Shown: positions 12,551-23,030 of the stretch, piece after piece
Numbering within the stretch: the first letter of the stretch is position 1
How the letters are laid out: every line of letters starts with the position of its first letter
Assembly (NCBI GenBank): GCA_023055355.1
Contig: JALJCS010000015.1
Coordinates: 19,147,516-19,211,515, forward strand
Reading direction: 5' to 3'
DNA from: Agelaius tricolor
Taxonomy: Eukaryota > Chordata > Aves > Passeriformes > Icteridae
DNA: 64,000 nt
The notes under the pieces: model-generated
What the model was told of the DNA's origin: nothing
The model's database searches: none
The model's input: the letters and a program-made list of their open reading frames with translations, nothing else
Made by a program: the position numbers and the translations under genes

Positions 12551-14045
12551 ATGCCCATCCATAATTTGAAGCAGATGCAACTCCAATACCCAGAGCTTGG
12601 ATTGTACCTGGAGGTTGTGTTGGGGACTTCCCTTCAGAAAATAATTACAGATGGATTTGGTGGCTTCTGTGACTTTGCCAGCTTCAGTGGATTTGGGTCA
12701 GGCCTGTAGCTGTATAATGAACATCGATTTTAGTCCTGAAGACCAAAATTCTGTCCACCACCTGCATTTCCATGGCTGAGTGGAGATAGCCCGAGGTGAA
12801 AAAACTTTAGCAGGCAAAAAAGCCATGATAATAAGAATTCTACAAACAATTTCCTACCTATTGCTGTTTTCTAAAGTATTTTCTTCCTCTAAAAAGAATA
12901 ATTATTAATAAATAGATAATTAAAGTTCAGGAATGTTCTTTGATTTCCCCTTATTCTTCTCAATGTGTGATTTCAGACAACAAAAACTCCTCCCAAGCAT
13001 CTCCTTATCCAAATACCTGCAGAACCACAACTGGCAGAGAGGGAAGGGACCAGCCCCAGCCTGCATTACTGTGCTGGTCCTGATCCAAACCACTTGGATT
13101 TCATGAGAGATCAGACAGAGCTGGAGGTCAGGACCTATTTGTGGAATTATCTCATGTCTGCTGCTCTTAGCAAAACCATAAGACCTCACCCAGGACACTT
13201 CTGGTCCATGAGGGTAACAGAGAAAAGCAAAGATTTGTGTGAAATTCTGGGGTTTTTAAAGAAAGCAGAATCTTCTCAATCTCTTCTGAACTTCATGCTC
13301 ACCACCTCGGTGGAGTTTGTTCCTGTCTTGGTTTGAAATTTTTACTTCTACACAGACACAAAAAAACCCAACCAATCATACTTACCAACATTTTCCACAA
13401 ACCTTTACTTCATTACTCCAGCTCGAGGGGCACAACCACCCAACTGAGGAACAAAAAAACCATGGAGATGTTTATTTTGGGATGCTCTGGTTGCTGGTGA
13501 CTAACCCTGCTCAGCCTTTGGCCCTGGGGATGCAGCTTGGCTTGGGTTTTGCTTTTTGCAAGCTGGCAGGTGACAGAATTGCAGTTCCCTTTCCCACTGC
13601 AGGAGATTTTTGTGCTGAGGACGCATCATCACCCTGGGGGCTGGTGCTGGGTCAGCAGGGGAAGGCAGGAGCTCCCAGCCCTCGGGCAGAGCCACATCCT
13701 GCCAGGGCCACACTGTGCTTTGCTTTTCCAGATGAATCCCAGGACACCAGGCCTCGGGGACACTTCCCTGGGCTCCTCACTTATGAGCTTGCTGCTGTAT
13801 TTAAGGATTATTTCTCCTCTTCACCCTCTTGATGTGATGTAGGGGTGTTATCAGCTAAAATGAGGCTTTACCCCAATCACCTTTACAAATTTTTCTCCTT
13901 TTTTTTTTTTTTTTTTTTTTGCAAATTTACTGGCTGCAGACCCATAAAATGACTTCCTACTTATTCCTTTTCTTTCCACAACTTTCTCCAGTTTCTGGCT
14001 GAGGGAGCAGCAGCCCACGTGCTCTATTCCCCATGAACCCACTCC
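12551..14045. other. Intergenic with poly(T) tract
   Basis: Single-copy DNA. A 22-bp T run lies at 13899-13920. The 171-residue plus-strand frame at 13317-13832 shows no domain and overlaps another open frame of similar size, so it is not called. Confidence 0.5.
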
Positions 14046-14560
14046 AATAAGGAGGGAAAGAAAGGAAAGAGACGAGGAGGAAAGTAAAAAAAATTATTTC
14101 ACTGTAATCAATTTGGGTAGGGAAAAATAAGGAGAGAAAGAAAGGAAAGAGACGAGGAGGAAAGTCAAAAAAATTATTTCACTGTAATCAATTTGGGTAG
14201 GGAAAAATAAGGAGGGAAAGAAAGGAAAGAGACGAGGAGGAAAGTCAAAAAAAATTTTTCACTGTAATCAATTTGGGTAGGGAAAAATAAGGAGGGAAAG
14301 AGACGAGGAGGAAAGTCAAAAAAAATTATTTCACTGTAATCAATTTGGGTAGGAAAAAATAAAGAGGGAAAGAAAGGAAAAATATGAAGAGGAGGAAAAT
14401 CAAAAATTTATTTCATTGTGATCAGTTTGGCTAGGGAAAAATAAGGAGGTAAAGAAGGAAAAAGATGAGGAGGAAAATCAAATATTGATTTGACTGTAAT
14501 CAGTTTGGGTAGGGAAAAACTAAGGGTGGAAAGAAAGGAAAAAGAGGAGGAGGAAAATTC
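14046..14560 (+). repeat. 80-bp minisatellite, about 6.5 units
   Basis: Unit starts 'aataaggagggaaagaaagg', continues with a purine-rich middle and ends 'cactgtaatcaatttgggta'. Unit starts at 14046, 14126, 14206 and 14286 give an exact 80-bp spacing. Later units (about 14357, 14439, 14516) are shorter and more diverged, with 'gatcagtttgg' replacing 'aatcaatttgg'. Near identity of the left units suggests recent homogenisation there. Confidence 0.93.
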
Positions 14561-15044
14561 CCATACAACAAAAACTCCATGACAGCAGAATCCAGATAAA
14601 CATAGGATAATAAAAAAAGCCCTGCTTTGATTGTAGTTGGGTGCCATGGCTTTTCTGGCTCGGCTGAAGGAGCTGAGAGCCCCCGTGCAGTCCCATCCCC
14701 TGCAGGCCAGACAAACAGAGGAAGTGGTTTCCTGGGAACAAAACCCACATGAAAGTTGTGCTGATGGGGCTTTGCTTCCTGCCACTTCCTCCCCTCTCCA
14801 CATTTCACACGTGAACCCCCCAGCAGGACAGAGCACCTGGTGCCTGGCTCAGCTTTATTGTCTCCTCTGGAAGGAGAGGGCACAGCTCAGCATCCAGGAT
14901 CAGCATCCCAGCCCCACCACGCAGCTGGGGGCTCCTGCAATGGCAGAGGTCATGGCAGCCTGGTTCGCCATGGCATCCATCCATAAGTGGAATATGGGTG
15001 ATATTTTTTCTCCTGATAAAGGAGAGGAATGATGAGGAGGACTC
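14561..15044. other. Intergenic, no gene seen
   Basis: Single-copy stretch between the 80-bp minisatellite and the AT-rich block. Open frames overlap on both strands with no recognisable product. Confidence 0.5.
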
Positions 15045-15620
15045 TATTTTATTAGAAGGTTAATTAATTACTCTATTATACTGTTATATTAATTACTCTA
15101 ATTATATATATATTATACTATTATATTATATAGTATATATAATTATGTAGTATATTATATAATCTATAATATATATTACTATATAGTATCTATAACACAA
15201 TAGTATAATATATATAATACAGTATATATTAAACTATTATATTTATATAATTATTAATTTATATAATTATTAATTTATATAATTAATTTATATAATTACT
15301 CTAATTATATATATTATACTATTATATAATATAGTATATATAATATAATAGTATAATATATATAATATAGCATATATTGTACTCTTATATTGATTACTCT
15401 ATTATACTATTATATTAATTACTCTACTATACTATTATTTTAAATTATATTACTATTGTTTTATATTTATATTTATTTTATATTTATATTTGTATTTTAT
15501 ATATTTATATTTATTTTTGGCTATATTACTATTATTTAAAATATTTTATTATATTATATTTTATTTTATTATATTTATTATATTTATTATATTTATAACA
15601 TATTAGATATATTATATATT
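15045..15620. repeat. AT-rich low-complexity block
   Basis: About 575 bp made almost only of A and T, built from 'tatataatata', 'attaattactctattatact' and 'tttatatttatatttat' motifs. There are many self-complementary TA steps, so cruciform or slipped structures and replication slippage are plausible. No coding content. Confidence 0.93.
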
Positions 15621-16304
15621 ACAATCTAAACTGAATTTGTTAAGCACTTAACTGGATTTTCTTGCACAGCATCTTGTGACTGTTTTACTTTGTGACTGTC
15701 AGCTGACAGTCCCAACACACACACACATATGGATTTAATTGGTTAGTGAATCAAAACACTGGCACTAGAATTTAATTATTAATTTTCTTCAGGTAAATAA
15801 TTTTTACGATGCATTTTATTTATGAATAAACAGGAGTAGCAAATGAGATTAGAATTGTTGGGTTTTTTTTTTCTCTGAGGTTCAGAGAATGTGAATTTTA
15901 GAAATATTTTTGGGAAGTTGTGCTTTTCTTTTCCCTGTGAAGAGAAATGTGGCTACAGTGGTGGGATTAGAAGAGCTAAAAGGGTTTTGTCCCCTCCACC
16001 AGCACTGATCTGTGTCCTTGCCACGGTGCCACGGCCATGAGGGCCTCCAGCCACAGGGATTTGTGCCTGCCCCTAATAAAGTGATGCTTTTGCTGAGTTT
16101 CCTTTAATTTAAGAATTAAAAGGTGACTAAATCAAGTTCCAAGGGGCTGCATTTAGAAACAGTTTGGAGTAACTGGAACACCTTTGGAATTTCTGCAGTG
16201 TTCTGGGCATTTCTGGCCTCCCCTGGCTGCCAGCAGGGATCACACAGGGATGATGCTGCATTATCAGCCTCAGGCCTTCCCAATTCTTGTGTAACACAGT
16301 AAAG
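15621..16304. other. Intergenic, AT-rich single copy
   Basis: Contains a short (CA)n at about 15716-15727 and AT-rich non-repetitive DNA. No gene supported. Confidence 0.5.
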
Positions 16305-16530
16305 CACAGAATCATGGAATGGTTTGGCTGGGAAAGGACCTTAAAGCCCATCCAGTTCCAACCCCAACACCTTCCACCATCCCAGGCTGCTCCAATCCCA
16401 GGGTCCAGCCTGGCCTTGGGCACTGCCAGGGATCCAGGGGCAGCCTCAGCTGCTCTGGGCACCTGTGCCAGGGCCTGCCCACCCTACAGGGATCAATTCT
16501 TTCCCAATATTCAATCTAAACCTTCCCTCT
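16305..16530 (-). mobile_element. CR1 LINE 3' fragment
   Basis: Antisense CR1 beginning at the terminal motif 'agaatcatggaatggtttgg', then 'aaggaccttaaagcccatcc', 'caggctgctccaatcccagg', 'cactgccagggatccagggg' and 'ttcccaatattcaatctaaa'. About 225 bp remain. Confidence 0.88.
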
Positions 16531-17019
16531 CTCAGTTAAAAGCAAGGTTTTTAACATTTAAGACTGAAGGATTAAAACTTAAGTCTTCCACAAGCACATT
16601 TCTCAAATCACGGCAAAGATTAAAAGACTTTAATGGGTTAAAACTCCCTTCTTCTGGGTCAAGGCTGCATCCAAAATATTGAATGGACTGTGGCAGGAAT
16701 GAATGTGACAGGAACTTCATGGAGCAGAAAACTGCCTGGTTTTTAAAGAATAATCTTAAATACCTTTAGTACAGTTTAGTTAAGTGTTGTTTAGGGAGCC
16801 ACTGGACCTTTAATGGAGCAATGAAAGTAGTCTGATAAGACTGGATAATCAGGGAGCTCAGAGTCAAAAACTCTGTTTCCAAATCAAAGCAATAATGCCT
16901 TTCATTATAAAAAATGAGGTATTTTGTTAATTGCCTTATGTTAAAATGTTGTAATTCTACATTTTGCAGAACCCCGAAGAAGGACACAAGGGAAGGTTCT
17001 CTGCTGAACATCTCAAATG

Positions 17020-17420
17020 TTAATAAACTGCAGGTCTCCCAGTGGTTTATGTCTTGAAAATTAAGCCTTTAACATGTGTTTGAAGAGTCAAACTTCAGCT
17101 GATTCAGTTAATTAGAAGGCTTAAAAATTACAGCTTAATGAATTCAGTGCTTGTTTATGTTAAACTGTCAGGGAGTTAAGCAAGGAAAAAGTGTGATTTG
17201 GGGAACATCTGATTGCAGCCCATGTGGAATTCCATATGTCAGAGAAGCTGGAAAGCATTTTATTGAGCCATTGTCTAGAATGTGAATTAATTCCCTACTA
17301 CTTCATAAAAGACTTCTTAGTAGGGTTGAAAAAGGATTTATCATAATTATTGCTCTGGCCCGGATCATGATTATAAATGATACGTGCGTGGCTTTTGTTT
17401 ATAAAATTCCCAGTTTGCAA
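17020..17420. promoter_or_regulatory. Candidate conserved noncoding element
   Basis: An AT-rich, low-repeat stretch with homeodomain-like 'TTAATTAG' and 'GAATTAATTC', an E-box-like 'catatg', and 'tgtttataaaattccc' close to a forkhead site. It has no open frame of note and contrasts with the CR1-rich surroundings. The call is inferred from composition and position in a FOX gene desert; conservation was not tested. Confidence 0.3.
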
Positions 17421-20289
17421 TTAAAACAAGCTGCAATTTGCTCTTTCCCTGCCTTCTCCTCAGCAGCTGAGCTGGAAATCTACCATTTGTTTTCAAAATT
17501 AATACCTGTCAAACATTTCTTTTGGCTCTACAGGGCCAGGAAAAGGGAAAAAGAAGAAATGTTTGAAAGATTTGAACAGAAAAGGATTGGTACCGAGCTG
17601 GTGGAGGATAAATGATGCTTCATATTTGTTGGAACAAAAGCTGCAACCACTTTTCTTTTTTTCATTGCTGCAGAGCCAAACCAAACACCCTTAATTATGT
17701 CAAGCACCAGCAGTTTGTTTGATTTTAATGAAATCACTTTAGAGGTTCCTGAACTTGGTTTTTCTCTAAATTATCACTGTCTTTGCAGGAGTTTTGGGGG
17801 CAGGTGTGCGTGAAAGGGATGCGTTAAATTAATTAAATTTAATGTGTTAAATTAATTAAATTAATGTGTTAAATTCAAGGGATGTGTTAATTTAACCCTG
17901 GTGAATTAAGAGGGTTCTGTGTGAATCCTCCAGGCAGAATTTGGATGAGTTTCCAGTCAAGGAACTGAAAGAACACCCCAGGAATGACCTGGACAAGGTG
18001 GGGAACCTGGAGTGCTCACACAGACATTTGAGGGCGAGGAGTGGGTGTGATCTGCTGTCCCAGAGTGTTCCTGTGGGAAATACTGAGCTCCAGCAGGAGA
18101 AAAGGCAACCTGGGAATAAATCAGGGGAATTAAGGGTGCAGTGAGAAAGGGGGAGATGGTTCTCACACCTTGGGGTTGTCATCACTGCCAGAAATTCGGC
18201 ATTTATACAGCCTGAAAATGAAGAGCCAGCCCAGGATGAGGTGTGTCCCCTGCTCCCCTCATTCCAGAGGTGTAAATCCCTTAAATCCCTGACCCTGTGT
18301 GCTCCAGTAATTAACATGCTGAGATCATTCAGTCTGGACACCTCAAGGCCCCTGCTTTTCCTCCTTTTCAGCTCTGTTGCCTCAGAGTTTTCTTTTACAT
18401 CCCAAACACTCACCCAGGCCCTTCAGGACGCACATGTCTGGATGAGGAGAGGCTGATTTCAGATGGAATGGATCTATGGCTTTAAATTTGCAACATTTCT
18501 AATATGAAATAAGTCTATCTCATGAATATGGAAAACTACTCAAAGAGGATATTCCAAGTCCACTGAAATACTCAATAGTGAAAGAACAGACCCGAGTGAG
18601 GCTGAAAACAAATTTGTCATAAAATCTGATCCAAAGGAGCATTTTGAAGCTCGAAAAAAATCCATTTCAGCTCAGAATTTCAAGCTCTTAATGTGTCCAA
18701 TAACTTTTAGTCTTTCAAATCTAGTTTTTCCTGCCTGATACCACCTCAGAGTTTGCAAGGAGAACCACAGCCATCCTGGGCTCTGTGAGTGCTGCAAGAA
18801 CAAACAACCCTGCAGACATGGCCAAGCCTACGAGTCACTTGTGTCACTTGTGGTTTTCCATAAAACCATGGCCCATTCCTTTGGAAATTTTGTTTTAAAT
18901 GCTGTTGCAAACATCAGTGGTACCGAGTAAGCCCAAAATCAATAGATGGTCCATTAAACATCCTAACTGCCTATGGAAAAGCTCTTCCCCTCCCAGCAAA
19001 TCAAATTCCCATTTTCCATTCACAAAATTTGTGTGTTGTTTTTTTGAAGTTGCCTGTGCTGGATGGTGTTCAAACATCAATACATTTTTATCACAGGTTT
19101 TGGGGTAGGTTTTTGGTTTTTTTTTAACATCTGAAAGTTAAAAGCCTAATGGGATCGCTGCACAGAGAGGGAATAGTTCCCAGGGAGGAAGTAATATATG
19201 ATAAAAAGAAGGGTGTTTGATTTCAAAGACTTCTAACAGAAAGTTTCAGAAAGCCATGAATAGAAAACACTTACACTAATACTGCCAGCCTACATTATGT
19301 ATATCAAATAAAAATAAGGGGAAAAAGGTTCTTTTTTTAGCTCTTGGGGGAAATTAAAATAACATTCTTGTGCAGGAGAATATGCAATCGAAGTGAAGGC
19401 TTTGTTTATGTTTCATACAAGGCAGGGAAAGGATTTTTGAGTTTGCTGGAGCAAATCAAGCTGGATGCATTTCAATGCCCGAGACTGACCATTGCAGTGA
19501 TCCTTGTGCTGGCCTTTATCCTGGAGCTGGAATTATTCCTGAGTAATTCCTGAGTGGAATCAGTCCCCACACTGATTGCACTGATGGCCATCACCAGGGC
19601 ATCAGACAAAACTCAGACATTAACTAACCCCCTTTTCATAATCTCAATGTGTTTCATTTCTTCTCACTCCTTCGTTTCCTTGTTTGATGTGAAGTGTTCC
19701 AGAGTGTTTTTCCTTGGTTGGGTTCCTAATTTTTTTCCCTGGAGACAGGATTGCATCCATCATCCTGAGAACATTTCGTGTCAGTTCCCTGTCCCAGTTC
19801 CATAAATACATGTGAGTTCATAAACCTTTCAAAAGGCCAAGTTTTCTCTGAGAAGAAGAAAAATTTTTAACACATGATGAAAGTGAAAAATAAGAGCTGT
19901 TTGTGTGTGCAATGTGAGGTTCATGGGAGCTTTAGGCAGCTACTGGAACCCCTGGAAATGTAAAATGGAGCTCTTGGTGTTGTTCCTGCTTGATGGTCCA
20001 AGCAGAAACACTTGGACCTTGTGAACATCAAACAAAGATTTCATCTCTAAGGAAACATCCCACAAGGAAAATCCACTTTGCATTCAACCAGCAGAAGTTG
20101 TGCAAACCTGGGCCCAGACTGGGATGTGAGCTTGCAGAGAAGCTCTAAATCTATTTAAATTTTTAAAAATTTATTTATTTCTCTTTTCCCTTTCTCAGCC
20201 TTGTTTCTGAGCAAGTCTGGCTCAGCCAGTGCTGTTTGCTCCAAGCCAAACCCCACCAGGAGTTTTCCTCCCCCAGCACATGCAGGATG
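17421..20289. other. Intergenic, single copy
   Basis: No gene supported. A short AT-rich internal repeat ('gttaaattaattaaat' units) lies at about 17823-17890. The 173-residue minus-strand frame 17892-18413 has no recognisable domain. Confidence 0.5.
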
Positions 20290-20447
20290 CTCAGCTGTGC
20301 CGAGCCCAGGGAAGTGGTGGAGTCACCATCCTTGGAAATGTCCAAAAAACACATGGATATGGCCCTTGAGGACACAATTTAGTGGTGCTGCTGAGCTGAG
20401 GGATGGATTTGAGGATTTTAGAGATCCTTCCCAACCTTAACAATTCT
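20290..20447 (+). mobile_element. CR1 LINE 3' end
   Basis: Sense-oriented CR1 3' terminus of the subtype with 'gggaagtggtggagtcacca', 'tccttggaaatgtccaaaaa', 'gaggattttagagatccttc' and the ending 'ccaaccttaacaattctac'. This reaches close to the true 3' end, so it is a typical 5'-truncated insertion. Confidence 0.85.
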
Positions 20448-20539
20448 ACTGAGCAGCATCGGCCACTACAGGCACAAGGAGGTGATGCCTCAGGTTTTAG
20501 ATTTTCTATTTTTCACACTCTGTGCTGCTTTAGTGTGTG

Positions 20540-20971
20540 GGTCTGGGTTCACATCAGGGGATGCTGAGCTCTGTGCACAGAGCAGGGACACAAAACAATT
20601 CCTGCTCCAGCTGGGCACCAAGGACAAATGATCCAAATCTCAGCCCAGGAGCACAAACCCCGTGGGCTGGAGAGAGAAAAACAAGGATGGGACTGCAGGG
20701 GCTAAAGCTGGAATGGGACAATGAACTGCAAGATGCAAATGGAGCAGAACTGATCCCAGGGAGAGACCTCGGGAGCGCTCGGGCATTTTGGGACCATTTT
20801 GGTTCATCTTGGGTTCATTCTGAGACCATTTTGGTTCACCTTGGGTGCAGCCCTGGCTGGGCTCTTGTGCTGCCCAAGGTGCATCCATTGAGGAGATCCT
20901 TTTAATAAATCCCTGCTTTATTCTGTAACTCTGCCCAGCCTCTGCTCTAGGTCAGCCTTCCCAAGGCATCA
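20540..20971 (+). mobile_element. ERV solo LTR, ERVK-like, plus orientation
   Basis: The right part carries an AATAAA signal at 20904-20909, followed by 'ctgctttattctgtaactct' and ending near 'aaggcatca', the expected CA terminus. The interior has two near-identical modules of 'gaccattttggttca' within about 50 bp. This combination matches LTRs that I recognise as common in passerine genomes. The left edge is uncertain and no target-site duplication was confirmed. No internal viral genes flank it, so it appears to be a solo LTR. Confidence 0.65.
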
Positions 20972-22357
20972 AGGAGGAAAGGAGGAAAGGAAAGGTGTGG
21001 TTGTATTCCAGAAATCAGGATTTATCCCTCATTCCATTGGACAGTCATTTCAGTGCATCCCACATGCACATCCTACCAAAGTGAATTCAAAATGGGAATT
21101 TAAATACTGAATTAAAATATGGGAGATTGCTTTCCTCCAGCAATTCGCTGCTAACAATGTTTGGCTGGTTTTTATTTGTTGGAGTGTTTGAAGAGGGACT
21201 TTTATCCACGTGAATATGGGTATTCATCATGTAAATTAATGTATTTATTCTGTAAAGGCTCACCCTGTCTCTGCTACACTCCTGCAGTTACTTGATAGGA
21301 ATGTGACAAGAGGAAATTGAATATAAAGTCCACTGGACAGCCAATAAATCAGGCTTATATCTTTCTCTCTACCTCAGACAGGAAGGAACCCAGCTATTTT
21401 TAAATCTCTGGTCCATAGAACCAGCCAGAGCTGGTTCTCCTGTTAAAAAAATGGGGGGAAAAAAAACAGAAAAAAAAATTAGGATGATTTTAAAAGTCCT
21501 TAAATTTGTTTACCTGGCCATGTAGCTCTGAGGGCATTGCCTCCCCTTCCCAGGAGGGCACAACATCCCACCAAAAGCCACTCAAGGACCAATATCAGAT
21601 CCAACACAGGGCACATTCATCAGCCCCAACCAAGTGTTGGATGAAACAGAGAGCAATAAAAACAATTTTCAGACCACTGCCAGCACCAAGAGCCCTGGTC
21701 ACGATCCTGGAGCCACCCTGGCCAGCTGTGCCAGACCCAGTGTGCCAGGCAGGGTTTAAATGCCATTTCTGCAGCCCAGAGTTTCAGTGCTGGTTACTCA
21801 CACATGACCTGGCCAGGGCTGCAGGGGAGGAGGGATTCATTCCAAGCAATTCCCCAGTGTGAATCTTTGCTGATTAACCTTTTCATTTGTCTTCCTTTAA
21901 CAAGCAAGTTACTGCTGATGAGGAGATGAGGGATTCTTAAATTTCCTAGAACTAAATTAACTATTCCTACTCGATTCACTCTGGCTGAACTTAGATTATA
22001 TTGCCCTCAAGGCTGCTAATTTGAAAAATGCTGTTGGATATTTTTTTTTTTAGTTTATTTTTTTTTCCAGTGTTCCTGATAGGGATCCAAGTGCTAATAA
22101 GGAATTAAGTTACATTTCTTGGTAAAATTTCTTAATTGCCCATGTTGGCTGAAACTTGAACGCTTCAGAGATTCTGTTGATTGTGTCAGCCTGAATATTA
22201 TTACATGGAAATCCCTTCAGGATAACTGCAGCTTTTGTTGTATCCATTGCATCATCTTCCTAAATGTTGTTCAAACCCAGTGCTATGATAATTTTGTGGA
22301 TTGGAAGGAAATTAAGTGTGTCCATAAAGCTGTGCCTCTCCAGTAGGGGCGGCACTG
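20972..22357. other. Intergenic, no gene seen
   Basis: Single-copy and AT-rich in parts. Short A and T runs near 21455-21480 and 22045-22070. Open frames are short and domainless. Confidence 0.5.
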
Positions 22358-22585
22358 TCAGAATCATGGAATGGTTTGGGTTGGAAGGACCTTAAAGCTC
22401 ATCCAGTGCCACCCCTGCCATGGCAGGGACACCTTCCACTGTCCCAGGCTGCTCCCAGCCCTGTCCAGCCTGGCCTTGGACATTCCAGGGATCCAGGGGC
22501 AGCCACAGCTGCTCTGGGCACCCTGTGCCAGGGACTCTCCACCCTCCCAGGGAGGAATTTCTTCCCAATATCCAATCCAACAAAA
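22358..22585 (-). mobile_element. CR1 LINE 3' fragment
   Basis: Antisense CR1 starting 'cagaatcatggaatggtttg', then 'ggttggaaggaccttaaagc', 'catggcagggacaccttcca', 'ccagcctggccttggacatt' and ending 'cttcccaatatccaatccaa'. Relatively well preserved compared with other copies here. Forms an inverted pair with the copy at 22845-23030. Confidence 0.92.
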
Positions 22586-22844
22586 TGGTTTTTGGCCCTA
22601 TTTGCTCCATCACCTGGATGAAGCCTCACAGTATTTTCAAGGAAATATTTCCCACTATGTCATTAACCACACAGACAGCTCCAATGTTTTAGGACAGTGT
22701 GGGAGAATTTCCTGCATCCGTGAGCTCAGAATCAAGGGGTTCAAGACTAACAAGGGGCTGTCTGAGTTCTCTGTGCCAGAACACCGATGATATCCAAAAT
22801 GAGAGAGGGGAAATTTAAGTCAGATGAAGAAGAAATAGGGGAGA

Positions 22845-23030
22845 AGAAATTCTTCCCTGTGAGGGTGGGGAGGCACAGGGTGCCCAGAGAAGCTGTGCCC
22901 AAGTGCCCAAGGCCAGGCTGGACAGGACTTGGAGCAACCTGGGACAGTGGAAGGTGCCCCTGCCATGACAGGGGTGGGATGAAATGAGCTTTAAGGTCCC
23001 TTCCACCTGAACCATTCCACGATGATTCTA
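22845..23030 (+). mobile_element. CR1 LINE 3' fragment, inverted relative to its neighbour
   Basis: Sense CR1: 'aagaaattcttccctgtgag', 'caaggccaggctggacagga', 'cttggagcaacctgggacag', 'aaggtcccttccacctgaac', ending 'cacgatgattctac'. About 260 bp separate it from the opposite-orientation copy on the left. Confidence 0.9.

Noticed and set aside
17892..18413. 173-residue minus-strand frame
   Set aside because: No recognised domain; overlapping plus-strand frames of similar quality.
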